DNA of 64,000 nucleotides, taken from positions 582,001-646,000 of the forward strand of contig JACEVL010000805.1 of the NCBI GenBank assembly GCA_020284085.1, given 5' to 3'. Position numbers and translations under genes: made by a program. Source of the DNA: Aporrectodea caliginosa. Its lineage: Eukaryota > Annelida > Clitellata > Crassiclitellata > Lumbricidae. Positions 1 to 42,062 of this stretch are shown one piece after another. The notes beneath the pieces were generated by a model. The model did not search any database. It worked only from the letters and a program-made list of their open reading frames with translations, and had not been told where the DNA came from. The first letter of the stretch is position 1. Each line of letters begins with the position of its first letter.

Positions 1-29
1 TGGCTGAGCCACAAATCAACTTCAAGTGA

Positions 30-105
30 CACCACTGACGTCAAGTGACACCGTTGACGTCAGATGACAGAGTTGACGTCAAGTGACACCGTTGACGTCT
101 AATGA
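30..105. repeat. Short minisatellite carrying CRE palindromes (TGACGTCA)
   Basis: About four 19-nt units of the form GTTGACGTCAAGTGACACC follow one another. Three carry the full TGACGTCA palindrome and the fourth TGACGTCT. It lies 3' of the Egfr coding end. Whether CREB/ATF factors use it is unknown. Confidence 0.7.
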
Positions 106-189
106 CACCATTTTTGTCAGGCGACGCCGTCGAGCACAGAAGAAAAGCTGCATCAATGCTATTGAAAATTTCCACGTATACGCAGTGCA

Positions 190-195
190 TTTATT
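190..195 (-). promoter_or_regulatory. Egfr: Candidate poly(A) signal of Egfr (AATAAA on minus strand)
   Basis: Plus-strand TTTATT is AATAAA on the gene strand, about 230 nt after the stop codon. It is the nearest canonical hexamer I noticed. A 3' UTR of about 250 nt would be short but possible; nothing else in the sequence proves cleavage here. Confidence 0.4.
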
Positions 196-423
196 TGACA
201 CGGTCGACATTTATGAGAGCAGTAATATATTGTGCGACACGTTTTGTTCGGCATGGCAGAGACACAGCACACGACGCCCCATGCACTGCAGTCTTACTTA
301 GTCCAGCCTGCAGGATCTTTGTTAGAAAACCACGGTATTCATCGTCATCCACGTTAACAATGCGAGAGTCGATTCAAACTGCCAGAAAGACAAAACGCCG
401 TGACGACGCAACAGCGCAGCTTC

Positions 424-31471
<31,048 letters not shown>

Positions 31472-31954
31472 CTGTCACACAAGCAAAGCAACGTTGTTCA
31501 ATTGTTCAAAGCCAATAGTTTCTCTCAATTTTTATGGAAAAGTCCGACAAAAGTTCGCAACTATTGATCGATCCAGGGACGCGTGCCGCCGCCGGCATAA
31601 ACAATTGTTATCGATCCTAATTATTAGCTGTACCGAAATCATTTAGAATTAATTATAACAGACCAGGGTACAAGTAAATATGATTCTTCTATTATATCGG
31701 CGTACATAACACGAGATCAATAAAGAACTAAAAAATTAATGACCCACTTTGAAGTTTACGCACTCTCTCCATTCATCGTGTAAGTGCCATAGTAGACCTG
31801 CAGTAACTCACAGAAATGACCGACATGACATCTCAACTAGCCAATTCCAATACTGCTCAAGAGCGAGGTCCAGACTTCAATTGGGGTATGCCGTACCAGT
31901 ATTAGCATTTAGCACAGCCCATCCCGTTACGCACAAATGTAAATGTTCACGTTG

Positions 31955-32200
31955 TTATATATAGCGACCGTATGGCCTCGACCCAGCTCACGTTTCAATG
32001 AATTGACTGGGTGGGATCCGTCACAACCACTGCCCGGTTGAATGGGTGCCACGACATTTAAGGTCCCTGTGTACGGACCGTGCTAGCCCGAAATTTATAT
32101 CTCTGAAACACCCACTATCGGTAAGCGAAACGTCGTCTGTACGCACCTAGCCACGCAAGGGACGTGCGCTCTAACCGATGTAGCTAACTGGACCAGAAGT
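31955..32200 (-). mobile_element. SINE family D copy
   Basis: Inverse of the 21.36-21.60 kb copy: TATATAGCGACCGTATGGCC, GGTCCCTGTGTACGGACCGT and GCTAGCCCGAAATTTATATC. Confidence 0.65.
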
Positions 32201-32609
32201 ATTCTCCATCGTCGTTGAACAGATTAAGCAGAGTATAATGATAATCGTCCGTTCTGCCGAAAGTGGCTTTTTTAAATCAGAGAATTGAGAGTTATTATTT
32301 TATGATGAAAGTGCATGATATACAACCCCGGACAATCCCTCCCATGTGCTTAGCGTTTAAGTAGTACTTTAAAATTTGGAAGTTATGAGTACACTTATGA
32401 TTATGATACAATTTGACGATGATGGCCGTTTATGCAAAAGCAAAGAATACAACACAGGTCATGTTTGTCAAGAAAAACAATTTTTACAATGGTAATAAAT
32501 TTGACCTTTTACATACGAGAGCAACATATATGTTACCTGTCCCAGCTTAAACAAGGTAACCAACATATACACATGCATTCTGCCGATTCCTGTTCCTCTT
32601 GTTCCACAT

Positions 32610-32705
32610 CGACATGGCATCGTAATCGTAATTGTAAATTTATATAGCGCCACTTCAAGAAATACTCGTCAGAGGCATCATTGGTTAATTTCAGCAGGAT
32701 CTCAG
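32610..32705 (-). mobile_element. LINE 3' terminus with ATTACG-type tail
   Basis: TCGTAATCGTAATTGTAAAT, TTATATAGCGCCACTTCAAG and AGAGGCATC in the minus-strand form of the terminus. Confidence 0.55.
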
Positions 32706-33008
32706 CGGATTTGAGATGCGGCACCTCGGATACGAGACTTGCCACCAGAACTACTATGAGATCCACCACGTGGCATATACTCGCAATTACTCAGTGTCAA
32801 GCCTGAACCATATTCTGGACAGTGTTAGCCTCATGCACTGGACCTTTGCACATACACTTGAGCATGTTGTCATTAGAACTGTAGTAGTAAGAGACAGAAC
32901 AGCCCTTAGGGAGCAGACCAAGGAGCGAATGATGTCATAAGATGCTAGGTCAGCCTATTCCAGAAAGCTGGACAGACCACAGAAAAGCTTCTGTGCTGCA
33001 CTGTGGAT

Positions 33009-33179
33009 AAGGGGCATAGCCAGGAAACAATTTCGGAGGGGTTTAAGATTGCGGGGTTTTCCATTGGAGATGGTCGCAAAAATTAAAGGTTTTTTGGTAT
33101 TTCGCATGTAAAACATATTATACAAAAAATTTCCGAAACTTATTTGGGTTTGTAAAACCACTCCCTAAATACGCCCATG
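33009..33179. mobile_element. 171-bp hAT-like MITE with perfect 8-bp TSD
   Basis: Same family as 22,423-22,596. Duplication CTGTGGAT at 33001-33008 and 33180-33187. Left end is slightly decayed (AAGGGGCATAGCC); right end is TACGCCCATG. Confidence 0.88.
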
Positions 33180-33399
33180 CTGTGGATGTTCTAACTGAGG
33201 GAACAACCAGGTCACGCTGTGCAGCAGAGCATGTTCGGAGTATAAGCTGTTCAGGGCTGGAATGTATGTAATCAGAGCGAATAGATTGAGTGCACACTGG
33301 TTATCCTGTTCATGTTATGCTACAAATATCTACCCTAAACCACCAACGGTTCAATTTATTACAAATGTCAAATTGCTTTTCACCTGCAAGCACAGCGTG

Positions 33400-33545
33400 T
33401 TCTGTATTCTCTCGGTTGCTATCCACAGCTGCCCTCGTGAACAAACTGGTGCCCTGCGCTTGGCTTTCGAGTGGCACTTTTGAAGTTTGGAGTTTATGGT
33501 GCCATTGACAAACTGTATGCCATGCGCTCTCATATTAAATAATGA
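33400..33545 (+). mobile_element. Repeat tail: GCTTGGCTTTCGAGTGGC / AAGTTTGGAGTTTA
   Basis: This block recurs at 25.93, 44.18, 46.12 and 61.25 kb, each time followed by short ATTACG-like or GTACC repeats. It is the 3' end of another LINE-like family. Confidence 0.55.
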
Positions 33546-33734
33546 CCCAGTTAGATTGCACAAATCCTATTCGCCACCTATTCGCCAATTCTCTTCTCAG
33601 ATTGCAATCCCTATGTAGTAGAGCAGTTTCTTAACTTATGCTAAAATTTTAAGCATATAAAGTGCAAATGAATTGATAGTGTCCGATACGGTCCGTAAAA
33701 CACCATTTAAAGCTATCAAAACGATTGTAGGACA

Positions 33735-33855
33735 TAATCACCCCTGGATATAATCCCTCCCGGAAAAAATCCCCACGAAAAAATCCCCCGGGCAAAATCC
33801 CCTCCGATTTTGCGTACGACATAATCCCCTCTGACATATTCCCCCCCCCTCTGTG
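33735..33855 (-). repeat. G-rich subrepeat GGGGATTTTTTCC-type, about six units
   Basis: On the minus strand GGGGATTATGTC, GGGGATTTTGCC, GGGGATTTTTTCG and GGGGATTTTTTCC follow at about 16-20 nt spacing. The origin is not recognised. Confidence 0.7.
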
Positions 33856-33934
33856 CAATTAGCCTATTTCTGCATTTGATTGATAAACCTTAATTGCCCA
33901 CTTTTTGTTCGTTGTGTCAGCTTGCTAATGTTGT

Positions 33935-34325
33935 TAATATATAGACTTAAGACTTGTTATTGTCATCTAGATCTAAAGTTAAGACTTGTAAGTGTCATTT
34001 AGGTCTAAAGTCAAGTCTTAACTCAAGTCTTGTTAATGTCGTTCACTTCTAAAATTGAATTTACAATGAACGAATGGTTGGTAAGATGTCCAGAACAAAA
34101 TCAGGTAATTGATCGTTTTAGCATTCTAAATTATTCGCCCATTAGAATTTTTACTTAAATAGAAGTTGGATTGATGAAAATAATTCTTGCTTAAGTAGAA
34201 GCTGGATTGATTAAAATAATTTTTTTGAAAGTAGGCCTAGAAGTTGGATTGATCATTGATGAAAATAGTTTCTTGTGAAACTAGAAGTTGGATTAATGAA
34301 AATAGTACTTTTAATATTACTTGTT
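33935..34325. repeat. Two short minisatellites
   Basis: 33,940-34,040 repeats TTAAGACTTGTAAGTGTCAT; 34,140-34,310 repeats AGAAGTTGGATTGATGAAAA four times at 45-60-nt spacing. Confidence 0.7.
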
Positions 34326-34644
34326 ATTTTGCCATTGCTTGTAACAATTTTGGACAACATTTTTAAGTTAATAATAAATGGTTTACGTTTTCTGTAACTT
34401 TACAAAGACTACTTTCATGCTTCTTCATAAAAGGAAGTCTTTCATTTAAATTTACTTTTCCTAATCTTAACCTTTAAATTTGAACCTCCTTTTTCTATTT
34501 AGGTCAATAAATTTTACGTCTGTGTCCAGACAGTACAATATACTGGTAACGTTGACCCTTAGCTTAGAGTCACTATCGTAGTTCCTCTGCCATTCGTTAA
34601 TTACATGCGATTTTATAAATGAAACCTAATAATACCCCACATGA

Positions 34645-34975
34645 GCTGACGAAACTGCCGTTCAACCGAAGTTGACGAATATATAGCGTTGTTCGACAGC
34701 GTTTTAAAGGTGTCCAACGAGGGCGTCTTATTATATTGCGTTTAACGCCATCTTGTGACTGTCAGGGCCGTTGACGTCGACCTAACCTTAGAGGCTTAGA
34801 CCCTTACGAAACAAAGGTATGAGAGCGTGCTGAACTATCGTTTAACCGCAGTTGACGAATATATGGCGTTGTTCGACAGCGTTTTAAAGGTGTCAAACGA
34901 GGTCATTTTCATTTTTTGTCTTTAATAGCGATATCTTATGTCTGCCAGGGCCGTTGACGTCGACCCTACCGTATA
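34645..34975. repeat. Tandem duplication of an about 185-nt unit
   Basis: GTTGACGAATATAT, GCGTTGTTCGACAGCG, TTTTAAAGGTGTC and CAGGGCCGTTGACGTCGACC occur in the same order near 34,670-34,780 and 34,855-34,965. The middle parts have diverged. Confidence 0.85.
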
Positions 34976-35227
34976 CCCGTTCAACATCCAACATTTATTA
35001 AGCAGTTTAAAGAAATACAATCCCGATTCCTCGTCCTCTTTTATCTTTCTCGCCACTCCGGCCGAGTGGGTTGGTATATAGTTTCGCCATCTTGCCCCTG
35101 GTCAGCTTCCCGGTCGGGTCGACCTATTATCAGAGATTAATTTCTCGGATCTTTACTGCGGGTGTGTTCGGTCGCATTATAAACGTGGAGTACAATTTAA
35201 CGGCACAATACAACACATCACAATACC

Positions 35228-35468
35228 GCCTGGGGCGCGGTGGTGTAGGGGTATGTTCGTTTGCCTTGCAGCTGGAGGAATATATGCGCGTTCGGATCCA
35301 CCTCAAAGTCGCCGCGTAAGGGTGTCCTGGGCAAGTCCTTTTCAATTGCTTTTGCGCTTCGGCGTGAAACTCTTATGTCTGCGTTCGCCAGTAGTCCCTA
35401 GCGCCTCTGACCCGGAAAACATCATTTATTAAGGCGCTATAACAAGTGTTCAAATACAATACAATACA
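35228..35468 (+). mobile_element. Full-length SINE: tRNA head, conserved core, LINE-type tail (family A)
   Basis: Head GCGCGGTGGTGTAGGGGTAT and box B GCGTTCGGATCCACCTC resemble RNA polymerase III promoter boxes. Core: CCTGGGCAAGTCC and GCGCTTCGGCGTGAAACTC. Tail: AGCGCCTCTGACC and AAGGCGCTATAACAAG, then (ATACA)n. Inverse copy at 38.08-38.29 kb. Confidence 0.75.
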
Positions 35469-35637
35469 ATACAATACAATATGCAATCCTACCGTTAACC
35501 TATTTAAATGCCTAACCTTTGCAGCCAGACTTGGAACAGAACCACATCTGCATTAATGACTTTGTTTTGACTGAGCGGATCCCCATAACTTCACCTTATT
35601 AGGTGCCAATGAAATCCTCAGATTAAATTACCATTAC

Positions 35638-35850
35638 GCAGCAACGACGACGACCACACCAACAACGACGACGACAACAACGACGACGACAACCACAACA
35701 ACGACAACATCGACAACGATGACAACAACCACGACAACGACAACGACGACGACAACCACGACGACAACGACGACAACAATGACGACAATGACGACGACAA
35801 CGACAACGACGACAACAACAACGACAACATCGACGACAACGACGATCTGT
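35638..35850. repeat. ACGACA/ACAACG trinucleotide-type array
   Basis: Over 200 nt of ACG, ACA and ACC triplets. The long Ser/Leu and Arg/Cys ORFs on the minus strand are artefacts. Confidence 0.9.
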
Positions 35851-36567
35851 ATGGTGTCGTAGATATGCTAACGGCCATGGTGGTATTGCATTTGGAATTG
35901 GAGTGGTGAGAAAGATAAAATAGAAGAGGAGGAATCGGGATTGTATTTCTTTAAAAGTGCTCAATAAAAGTCAGGAGCATTTCCGACACACAGAATCATC
36001 GCTCTGCTGACGCACTGTGGAATTTCAGAGGAGGAAAAAGCGGAACGTCTGTTTTACTCACTGGCGCCTGCCGCACCATCGACAAGCTGGCACTGCTCAG
36101 GTGAATTCCGACGCTATGACTAATCGCCAGGTATAGCAGGACATCAGCAGAAGGCTGGACCTGTTTACAACAACGGTTACGTTACAGGCCAATAGACACG
36201 CCAAGGCCACAGTCACTAAGTTGTAAATGACGAACTCGGCTTGAAGCCAGCAGCCACAAGAAAAGAAGCCCTGGATCTTATTAAACGGTTTGGCCCACGA
36301 CCCGTTTTCTTCTTGTCATCACACCATGTGTGGTGACTCGTAAATAAAAGACGGCGTCAGGCGACTCTTGAAACTCGAGTCTTAAAAGCAACTGCTTCAA
36401 CGTCATACGTTGCATGCAACACTACGAGCATTGTGCAGATGTTTATTTGTAATGCATACTCTGTAAACATCCAGGTAACATGCTTGCATTGAATGGATCG
36501 ATGAAATTGCTCTGAAATGGAGTCCAAAGACTGAAGGATTTACTAGTTAGTTAAGCCTTAGGGTGCT

Positions 36568-36835
36568 CAACAGTGCAGTGGTTAGCATGCTGGACTGTCA
36601 ATCGAGAGGTCAGGTTCGAATCCCCGCCAGGGGCTGAAATTTGTGTTGAGATTTCTGCTCTCCATTTCCCTCACTGTTTTATCTTCCACTGACCGTGGGA
36701 AGATGAGAAAGCAAGGGAGAGGACTGGCCACCTGCCCTCATATGTTGAGGCTAAGAAAATGAAGTTGCTAACACTTCATACTCAAGGTTAGCTTAAAGAA
36801 CTGTTCTTCTTCTCTTCTTCTTAAGCTTTAGAAAA
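36568..36835 (+). mobile_element. SINE family B, best copy
   Basis: Box A-like GTGGTTAGCATGCTGGACTG and box B GTTCGAATCCCC, a tRNA-like head. Body GAGGCTAAGAAAATGAAGTT; 3' end TCTTCTTCTCTTCTTCTTAA. Copies at 2.26, 22.11, 25.55, 30.9 and 50.5 kb. Confidence 0.75.
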
Positions 36836-37182
36836 GACACTCAATATAACAAGCCTTGCAGTAAGAGGGTTCTTGGTAGGGTTTCTAAATACACATCAAT
36901 ACAGCTGTATTTGATATTGCTTGACTTCAAAAGTTCTGAAGTGCACACGACCAGACCATAGAACATTAATGGCACTGGACCATGGTGAGTGAAGGACTTG
37001 CTCAATATGTTTCGACACAATAACCGGCTCGGAGAAAAGCAATCCAGACCAATCGGCTACCATGCCCTCTTTGTTAAGCTATGTTAAAATGCCAAAATAT
37101 TAAGTAATTGAAGCAGTCGCCTCGTTTACAGAAACTAAATTCCTCTGCGTCATCATAATCAATGACAAACTGAAGTGCTTCA

Positions 37183-37706
37183 TTGGAAGTGGTACTTCCA
37201 GTGAAGAAAGTCCTCTACGCTGCCGAGCCTCGTCCTTGGAAACAAAGCAACGGTGAACACACCCCTGCTCAAACACACCCCTGCTTTATATCGAAGAAAA
37301 ACGTTACCTGGGCGGCAGAAAACTTGCACACGACATCTGTTCTGGTGTTTGCTGCCAAGGCCTGTCGCGTGCCTCCCGACTCTCCAAACAATCTAACACC
37401 TGCCCTGTCGCCAGAGAGACAGATGCCACAAACTTACCCCCAAAACATCACCACGTACACGGTGCCTGGGAGGACGACCTGGAAGGTTGCGTGCAAGATA
37501 ACAATAGCCATTGTACCTACTACCGCGTTCTCACTCAATACACAAGACGCTGTATCGAAGTCGCAGAGGTCCGTTTTAGACCAAAAGAAACTCAGCCAAA
37601 GTCAAAAGGATTGTGGATTCATCACTTACAATTTGCATTTGACCGGTTGCAGTGTACATATACAAATTGTACATATCTTTGTGAAGTATACTTAAAGAAG
37701 CAGTAG
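37183..37706 (+). CDS. Unrecognised double-frame ORF region
   Basis: Two plus-strand frames are open together: one from an ATG at 37,183 to a stop at 37,695 (170 codons), the other from 37,257 to 37,706 (150 codons, no ATG at its start). The second looks more protein-like, with Cys spacing in DICSGVCCQG and WEDDLEGCVQDNNSHC. I recognise neither. It could be one coding exon, a decayed element or chance. SINE-core copies flank it on both sides. Confidence 0.2.
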
Positions 37707-37799
37707 TAAGTGTCTAGATACATGTATATGCATACAGTGCCATACACGTACACTTCCATTGTGTTTAGACGTGCACACACGACCAACGATATGACAAAA

Positions 37800-37910
37800 C
37801 ATCGATTGCATTGAGCAATTGTGAGTGAAGGACTTGCTCAGTGTCCTTACACAGTGCTCGCATTAAGTGGCTGCTTGAACCCATACTCTCTGCATTACAG
37901 GTCGACTTAA
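37800..37910 (-). mobile_element. SINE core copy
   Basis: ATTGTGAGTGAAGGACTTGC then TCAGTGTCCTTACACAGT, the minus-strand form of the core shared by family A and E SINEs. A second copy is at about 36,980. Confidence 0.5.
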
Positions 37911-37985
37911 GATCTAAAGGGTGAGAGAGCAGAAAAACCTGTATGGTGGAAAAGCATTAGGACTACTGCAGGGACACAGACACAG

Positions 37986-38072
37986 TGTGTGTGTATGTAT
38001 GTATGTATGTATGTATCTATGTATGTATGTATGAGCATGTTGTATGTATATGTAGTATGTATGTATGTATGT
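37986..38072. repeat. (TATG)n microsatellite
   Basis: About 20 TATG units with interruptions, at the tail side of the SINE at 38.08-38.29 kb. Confidence 0.9.
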
Positions 38073-38077
38073 ATCAA

Positions 38078-38293
38078 GATTTCTACTCAGAGCACCTGTT
38101 ATAGCGCCCCTTCAAGATTTCTACTCAGATGCCCGACTACAGCGCTGACACTGAATCGGAGTTTCACGCCGAAGCGCTTAAGCAACTGCGAGTGAAGGAC
38201 TTGCCCAAGGTCCCTACACAGCGGCTTGAGGTAGATTCGAATCCACAACCCTCCGGCTGCAAGGCACCGAACATACCCCTACACTACCGCGCC
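38078..38293 (-). mobile_element. Full-length SINE (family A), inverse copy
   Basis: Reads tail first: TATAGCGCCCCTTCAAGATT, TTTCACGCCGAAGCGC, core GTGAAGGACTTGCCCAAGGT, box B inverse GGTAGATTCGAATCCAC and head ACCCCTACACTACCGCGC. Confidence 0.75.
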
Positions 38294-38889
38294 CACAATT
38301 ATTGTGTTGTATTGTGTTCTCATCTTACTCTTTGACTTCATTGTTACTGATTTCAACCAATTCAACCAAGTGAACCACTTACCAATTTGTTTTGGAAGCT
38401 CTTTAACTGCACAAATTTTATTTCCCAGTAAATTTTCCACAGTTTCTCATCACGCTATACATGCAAACAGTCCAGGTGTTCATGTTTTATCTTAACTGTA
38501 AGTTGATGTCAATGAAGAGACTTGAAGAGAGCCAAAACAAACAGGTCATAACAGTTACATAGCCTAGAAACTTAAGCGTAAGACAATTTCACATCAAGAG
38601 TTTAACTGGAAACGACTGCAATTAGCAAACAACTGTCCGCATGTTCAAACAAGAATAAAGTCAGAGTGAAGTACTTCAACTTTAGAGAACACAGTTATGA
38701 CAGAACTTGTTGAAGAGACACGAGACCAAAGCACTTGTTTATGAAAGTGTCGGACAATCAGAGCTCTACGCTATTCTAAAAAAATAAAAAATAAAGTCGC
38801 ACAAACTTAAATATGGTCAGACATATATATACACATGTAAAAATGAACATGTACATGTTTGCATATATAAACACACAAATGTACATAAT

Positions 38890-39060
38890 ACATTGCCTTC
38901 TGGTGTGTTGGACCATCCTCCTGGAATAGTCTGCCACTGCACTTAGGTACTGTTGCCATTGACTCTCAACAGTATACATTTCTAACAGTCTTAAAATACA
39001 CTTATTTAAATCTATTAGATAGGTACTTTAAAATGCGCTATATAAAGTGTACTGGTAAAC
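38890..39060 (+). mobile_element. LINE C-terminal and 3' fragment
   Basis: A reading WNSLPLHLGTVAIDSQQYTF then LTVLKYTYL, the LINE reverse-transcriptase C-terminal block, and the terminus AAATGCGCTATATAAAG. Confidence 0.65.
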
Positions 39061-39076
39061 ACACACACATATATAT

Positions 39077-39460
39077 TAGGACTGGGCAATTAACACGTTA
39101 TTAATGTGATTAATGCGTTAATTAATTAACATGATTAAATTTTTAACGCAGTTGACGCAATTGTCACTGCGCCCAATTATTTCTAGAAATGCGCTAAAAC
39201 AATTCTTGATAAAACCGCTCAGTTTAAACTTTAAACTTTAAAGTAAAAACTAAAAGTAAAAACAAGTAGTAAAAGCATGTTTGCCTTTTGTTTATTGACT
39301 GCAAGTATTTATATAGCGCATAAAATTCAACGTAACTACTCAGTCGGTAGAGTAGTTGTACTTTTTATCTATTGTGACATACAATTAAAACTTAATCGCG
39401 TCATTAAAAATTTTAATAGTGCGATCAATTTATATTACCATTTTTAATCGTTGCCCACCT

Positions 39461-39461
<1 letters not shown>
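39077..39461. mobile_element. hAT-like MITE inside TA repeats
   Basis: Ends TAGGACTGGGCAA and TTGCCCACCTA, a known hAT end type. The sequence is AT-rich with many TTAAT palindromes. Flanks are TA repeats, so the duplication cannot be judged. Confidence 0.7.
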
Positions 39462-39464
<3 letters not shown>

Positions 39465-39505
<41 letters not shown>

Positions 39506-39545
39506 GGCCCTATATATATATATATATATATACATATATACATAC
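39465..39545. repeat. (TA)n microsatellite
   Basis: Two TA runs divided by TGTAGGCCC. Confidence 0.95.
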
Positions 39546-40402
39546 ATGCGTACAATACGTGCACCACTATCACACAATTTATGAATGAACTTCCTACTTC
39601 AGTAATCAGCAGCCCAGCCTTTCAAGCTCGAGGAGACACTGTCTGGGAAAAGTGGAGCGCTACAAACAGGCGTCTAACTGTTCAATTTGCTGTGAAGTGG
39701 AATTCCACGATCAATCTCAGTCACCGTTCTTCAGACAAAGACAGCCAGACAAGAAGAAGACAAATCCACTCACGATAGGAGGTGACACGCTAATGATGGC
39801 GTCAACAGCTGTGTTCTAAGTACTACGTCACACGGACACCCACAAAGACACATACGAACACAAACACATACACAGACACACACACGCACAAGGGCAAACA
39901 CACACATACAACGACGTATACGCATGCACACATATAGTAGGGTTCAAGCCTGATAGTTGGGTTCAGTCGGTTGAAGACGTTTAGCCTTGACGGCTGCTCT
40001 GTCCAAGGATGGTAGAAAGCAGGACGGGCGAGGATAGGCAAGCAGACTCGGCCATACAAAGAGACAGACAGAAGTGTAGAACGGAAGAGACAATTAGTCA
40101 GATGCATGGCATTCAACAAAGCTACCACTACACCTGTCCCAGTTTCTTCTATGTCAAGACGCCCTGGCCGTCTTACTTGGACATCTCTACGCGAGATATT
40201 GTCTCAGCGTACAATACTAATGTTCAGATGAAAGTGCAATATTACAACCTACAAATGCCATCATTTACATCTAGAGACAGCCTACAGTGGCAGGGTGGCC
40301 TAATTGGTAATGTTTTGCCTTCATCTTTGCGGCTAGATTTCAAATCTTGTGAAGCTACGCATCGATGTAGGTCATAAGGAAAGGTTGTCCACTTGCTGAA
40401 GT

Positions 40403-40625
40403 GGGGGGCCGTGGCGCATTGGATAACATCTAGCACAGAGACCGAGAGGTACCGAGTTCGAGCCCCCGTTGTGCGGATATGCTTTGTAGGCTGCTATTAG
40501 CGCCGTTGTATTGCAGGCTGTCTGTTCTGTTAGTAGTTAAGATTTAAATTGCATAACATGTAAATGTACAGCGCAGTGCGTTTGTCAGGCGCTTATTAAA
40601 GAAAAGATATTATTATTATTATTAT
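40403..40625 (+). mobile_element. SINE family C copy with (ATT)n tail
   Basis: tRNA-like head GGGGGCCGTGGCGCATTGGA and box B GAGTTCGAGCCCCC. Body TAGGCTGCTATTAGCGCC; tail AAAGAAAAGATATTATTATT. Inverse copy split by a MITE at 60.0-60.68 kb. Confidence 0.75.
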
Positions 40626-41127
40626 TATTAATCTAGCCTAATCTAATTTAATCTAACAACTGTTATAGCAGGTGGCACAAGACCAACCTTTTCGTTAATG
40701 TCGGCTACATGAAAGGCTATATTCTCACCACGGCCGCCAAGAATCTGATATTTGGCTATGTAAAAGAAATACATATATATGGGGACGTTTACTGTGTTAC
40801 TGTTACAAATATGTTTAGGGGCCTACTGATGTCTATTCCTTCTCCACGAGCGTCAGTAAAAAGTCTATTCCATCACAAAAACTAATAAAAGGAGATAACA
40901 ATCCGCAATTTTATCTACACCCTAAATACCCCACACTCAAATTTGTAGCTATCAATATTCCAAATTAATGGCTGCTTTCTTGGATATTGACCGAGAGGCA
41001 TGAGAAGGCTGCACCTCGAGACCTTAAGTCATATTCTAGACTCCAAGTTGTTGTCCATTAATCGAGTTCTGTCAAACAATTCATCCGAGAGAAGACTGCC
41101 TCACGAACGTAGGTGCCTCCGATTTTA

Positions 41128-41290
41128 CAGTGGCGTAGCCAGAAAAAATTTCGGAGGGGGATTTTAAGTTTGTGGGGGTTCCCATTGCAAATTGTCGTAT
41201 TTTTCGACATTTTAGTTATAACAGTAACGCGTTTATTTCGGGGGCGGAGACTAGTTGAACCCCTAAAGCCACTCCCTAAATACGCCCATG
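41128..41290. mobile_element. 163-bp MITE, third copy of the 22.4/33.0 kb family
   Basis: CAGTGGCGTAGCCAGAAAAA at the left, CTAAATACGCCCATG at the right. No clear 8-bp duplication, although GCCTCC occurs near both ends. Confidence 0.8.
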
Positions 41291-41939
41291 CCTCCAAAGA
41301 GGACCAGAGTATTTCTTGCCATGACAGTTCTCGAAGTTTAGAGTATTCCACCGCCAACTTTCACACCTCTAGTAAATCGGTTTTATCCTCGAACTACTTT
41401 AGAAGTTGTTGGTCATTCTTCAACTCCACCAAATCCATTTGGCGGTCCAGTGGAGCATTCTCTGTCTCCACCAGATGAGGCGTAGCCTACTAACAATTAA
41501 GTGGCAATGCTGGCAAATCTTTAAAGTCATTGGATCGTTCAGTGAATACTGAATAGGCCTACTTGCGGCAGGGCATCAAGGACGGCGGTAAAGGACGCAG
41601 TAGGAATACCGCCCAGTTGCATTTGTATACTATAACTTTAATTGACCACTCTGTCTCTTTCTCTCTGCACCTCTGCTCGTACAATATCATTTATTATGCT
41701 GTGGTTGGCTCTCCAATGCTTGATATGGATATTATTAGTCTGCTTTGAGCTACCTCTGCAGGGTTGCATATTCAGATGGTGAATTCTCAAAGGGTGTCAG
41801 TGTGCGAGTGTTTGTGTGTGTGTGTGGTGTGTGCATGTGTGAGTATAATACTTGTTGATATAATTTATACTTGCACTAATACAGTGGCAAAGATGACTAA
41901 CTGATTCACACCACCTCAGTTTTAAAACAATGGAATAAA

Positions 41940-42062
41940 AATATTTATGAATTAATATACACACGGCCGCCAATACATTACAATTGGATCATACGTCCAC
42001 GGCCGCCAAATCTCCCTCTCACGGCCGCATGCGGCCGTACGGCCGCAGGTTGCGCACCCCTG
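41940..42062. mobile_element. Possible end of a hAT element with CGGCCGC subrepeats
   Basis: ACGGCCGCCAA, CACGGCCGCATGCGGCCGTA and CGGCCGCAGG, then TTGCGCACCCCTG, which looks like a hAT right end. The left end was not found; CACGGCCGCCAAGAA also occurs at 40,729. Confidence 0.4.

Noticed and set aside
35618..35964. Ser/Leu-rich and Arg/Cys-rich ORFs on the minus strand
   Set aside because: They are products of the ACGACA triplet array.
36568..36640. Possible tRNA gene
   Set aside because: Same reason: it is the head of SINE family B, with several diverged copies.
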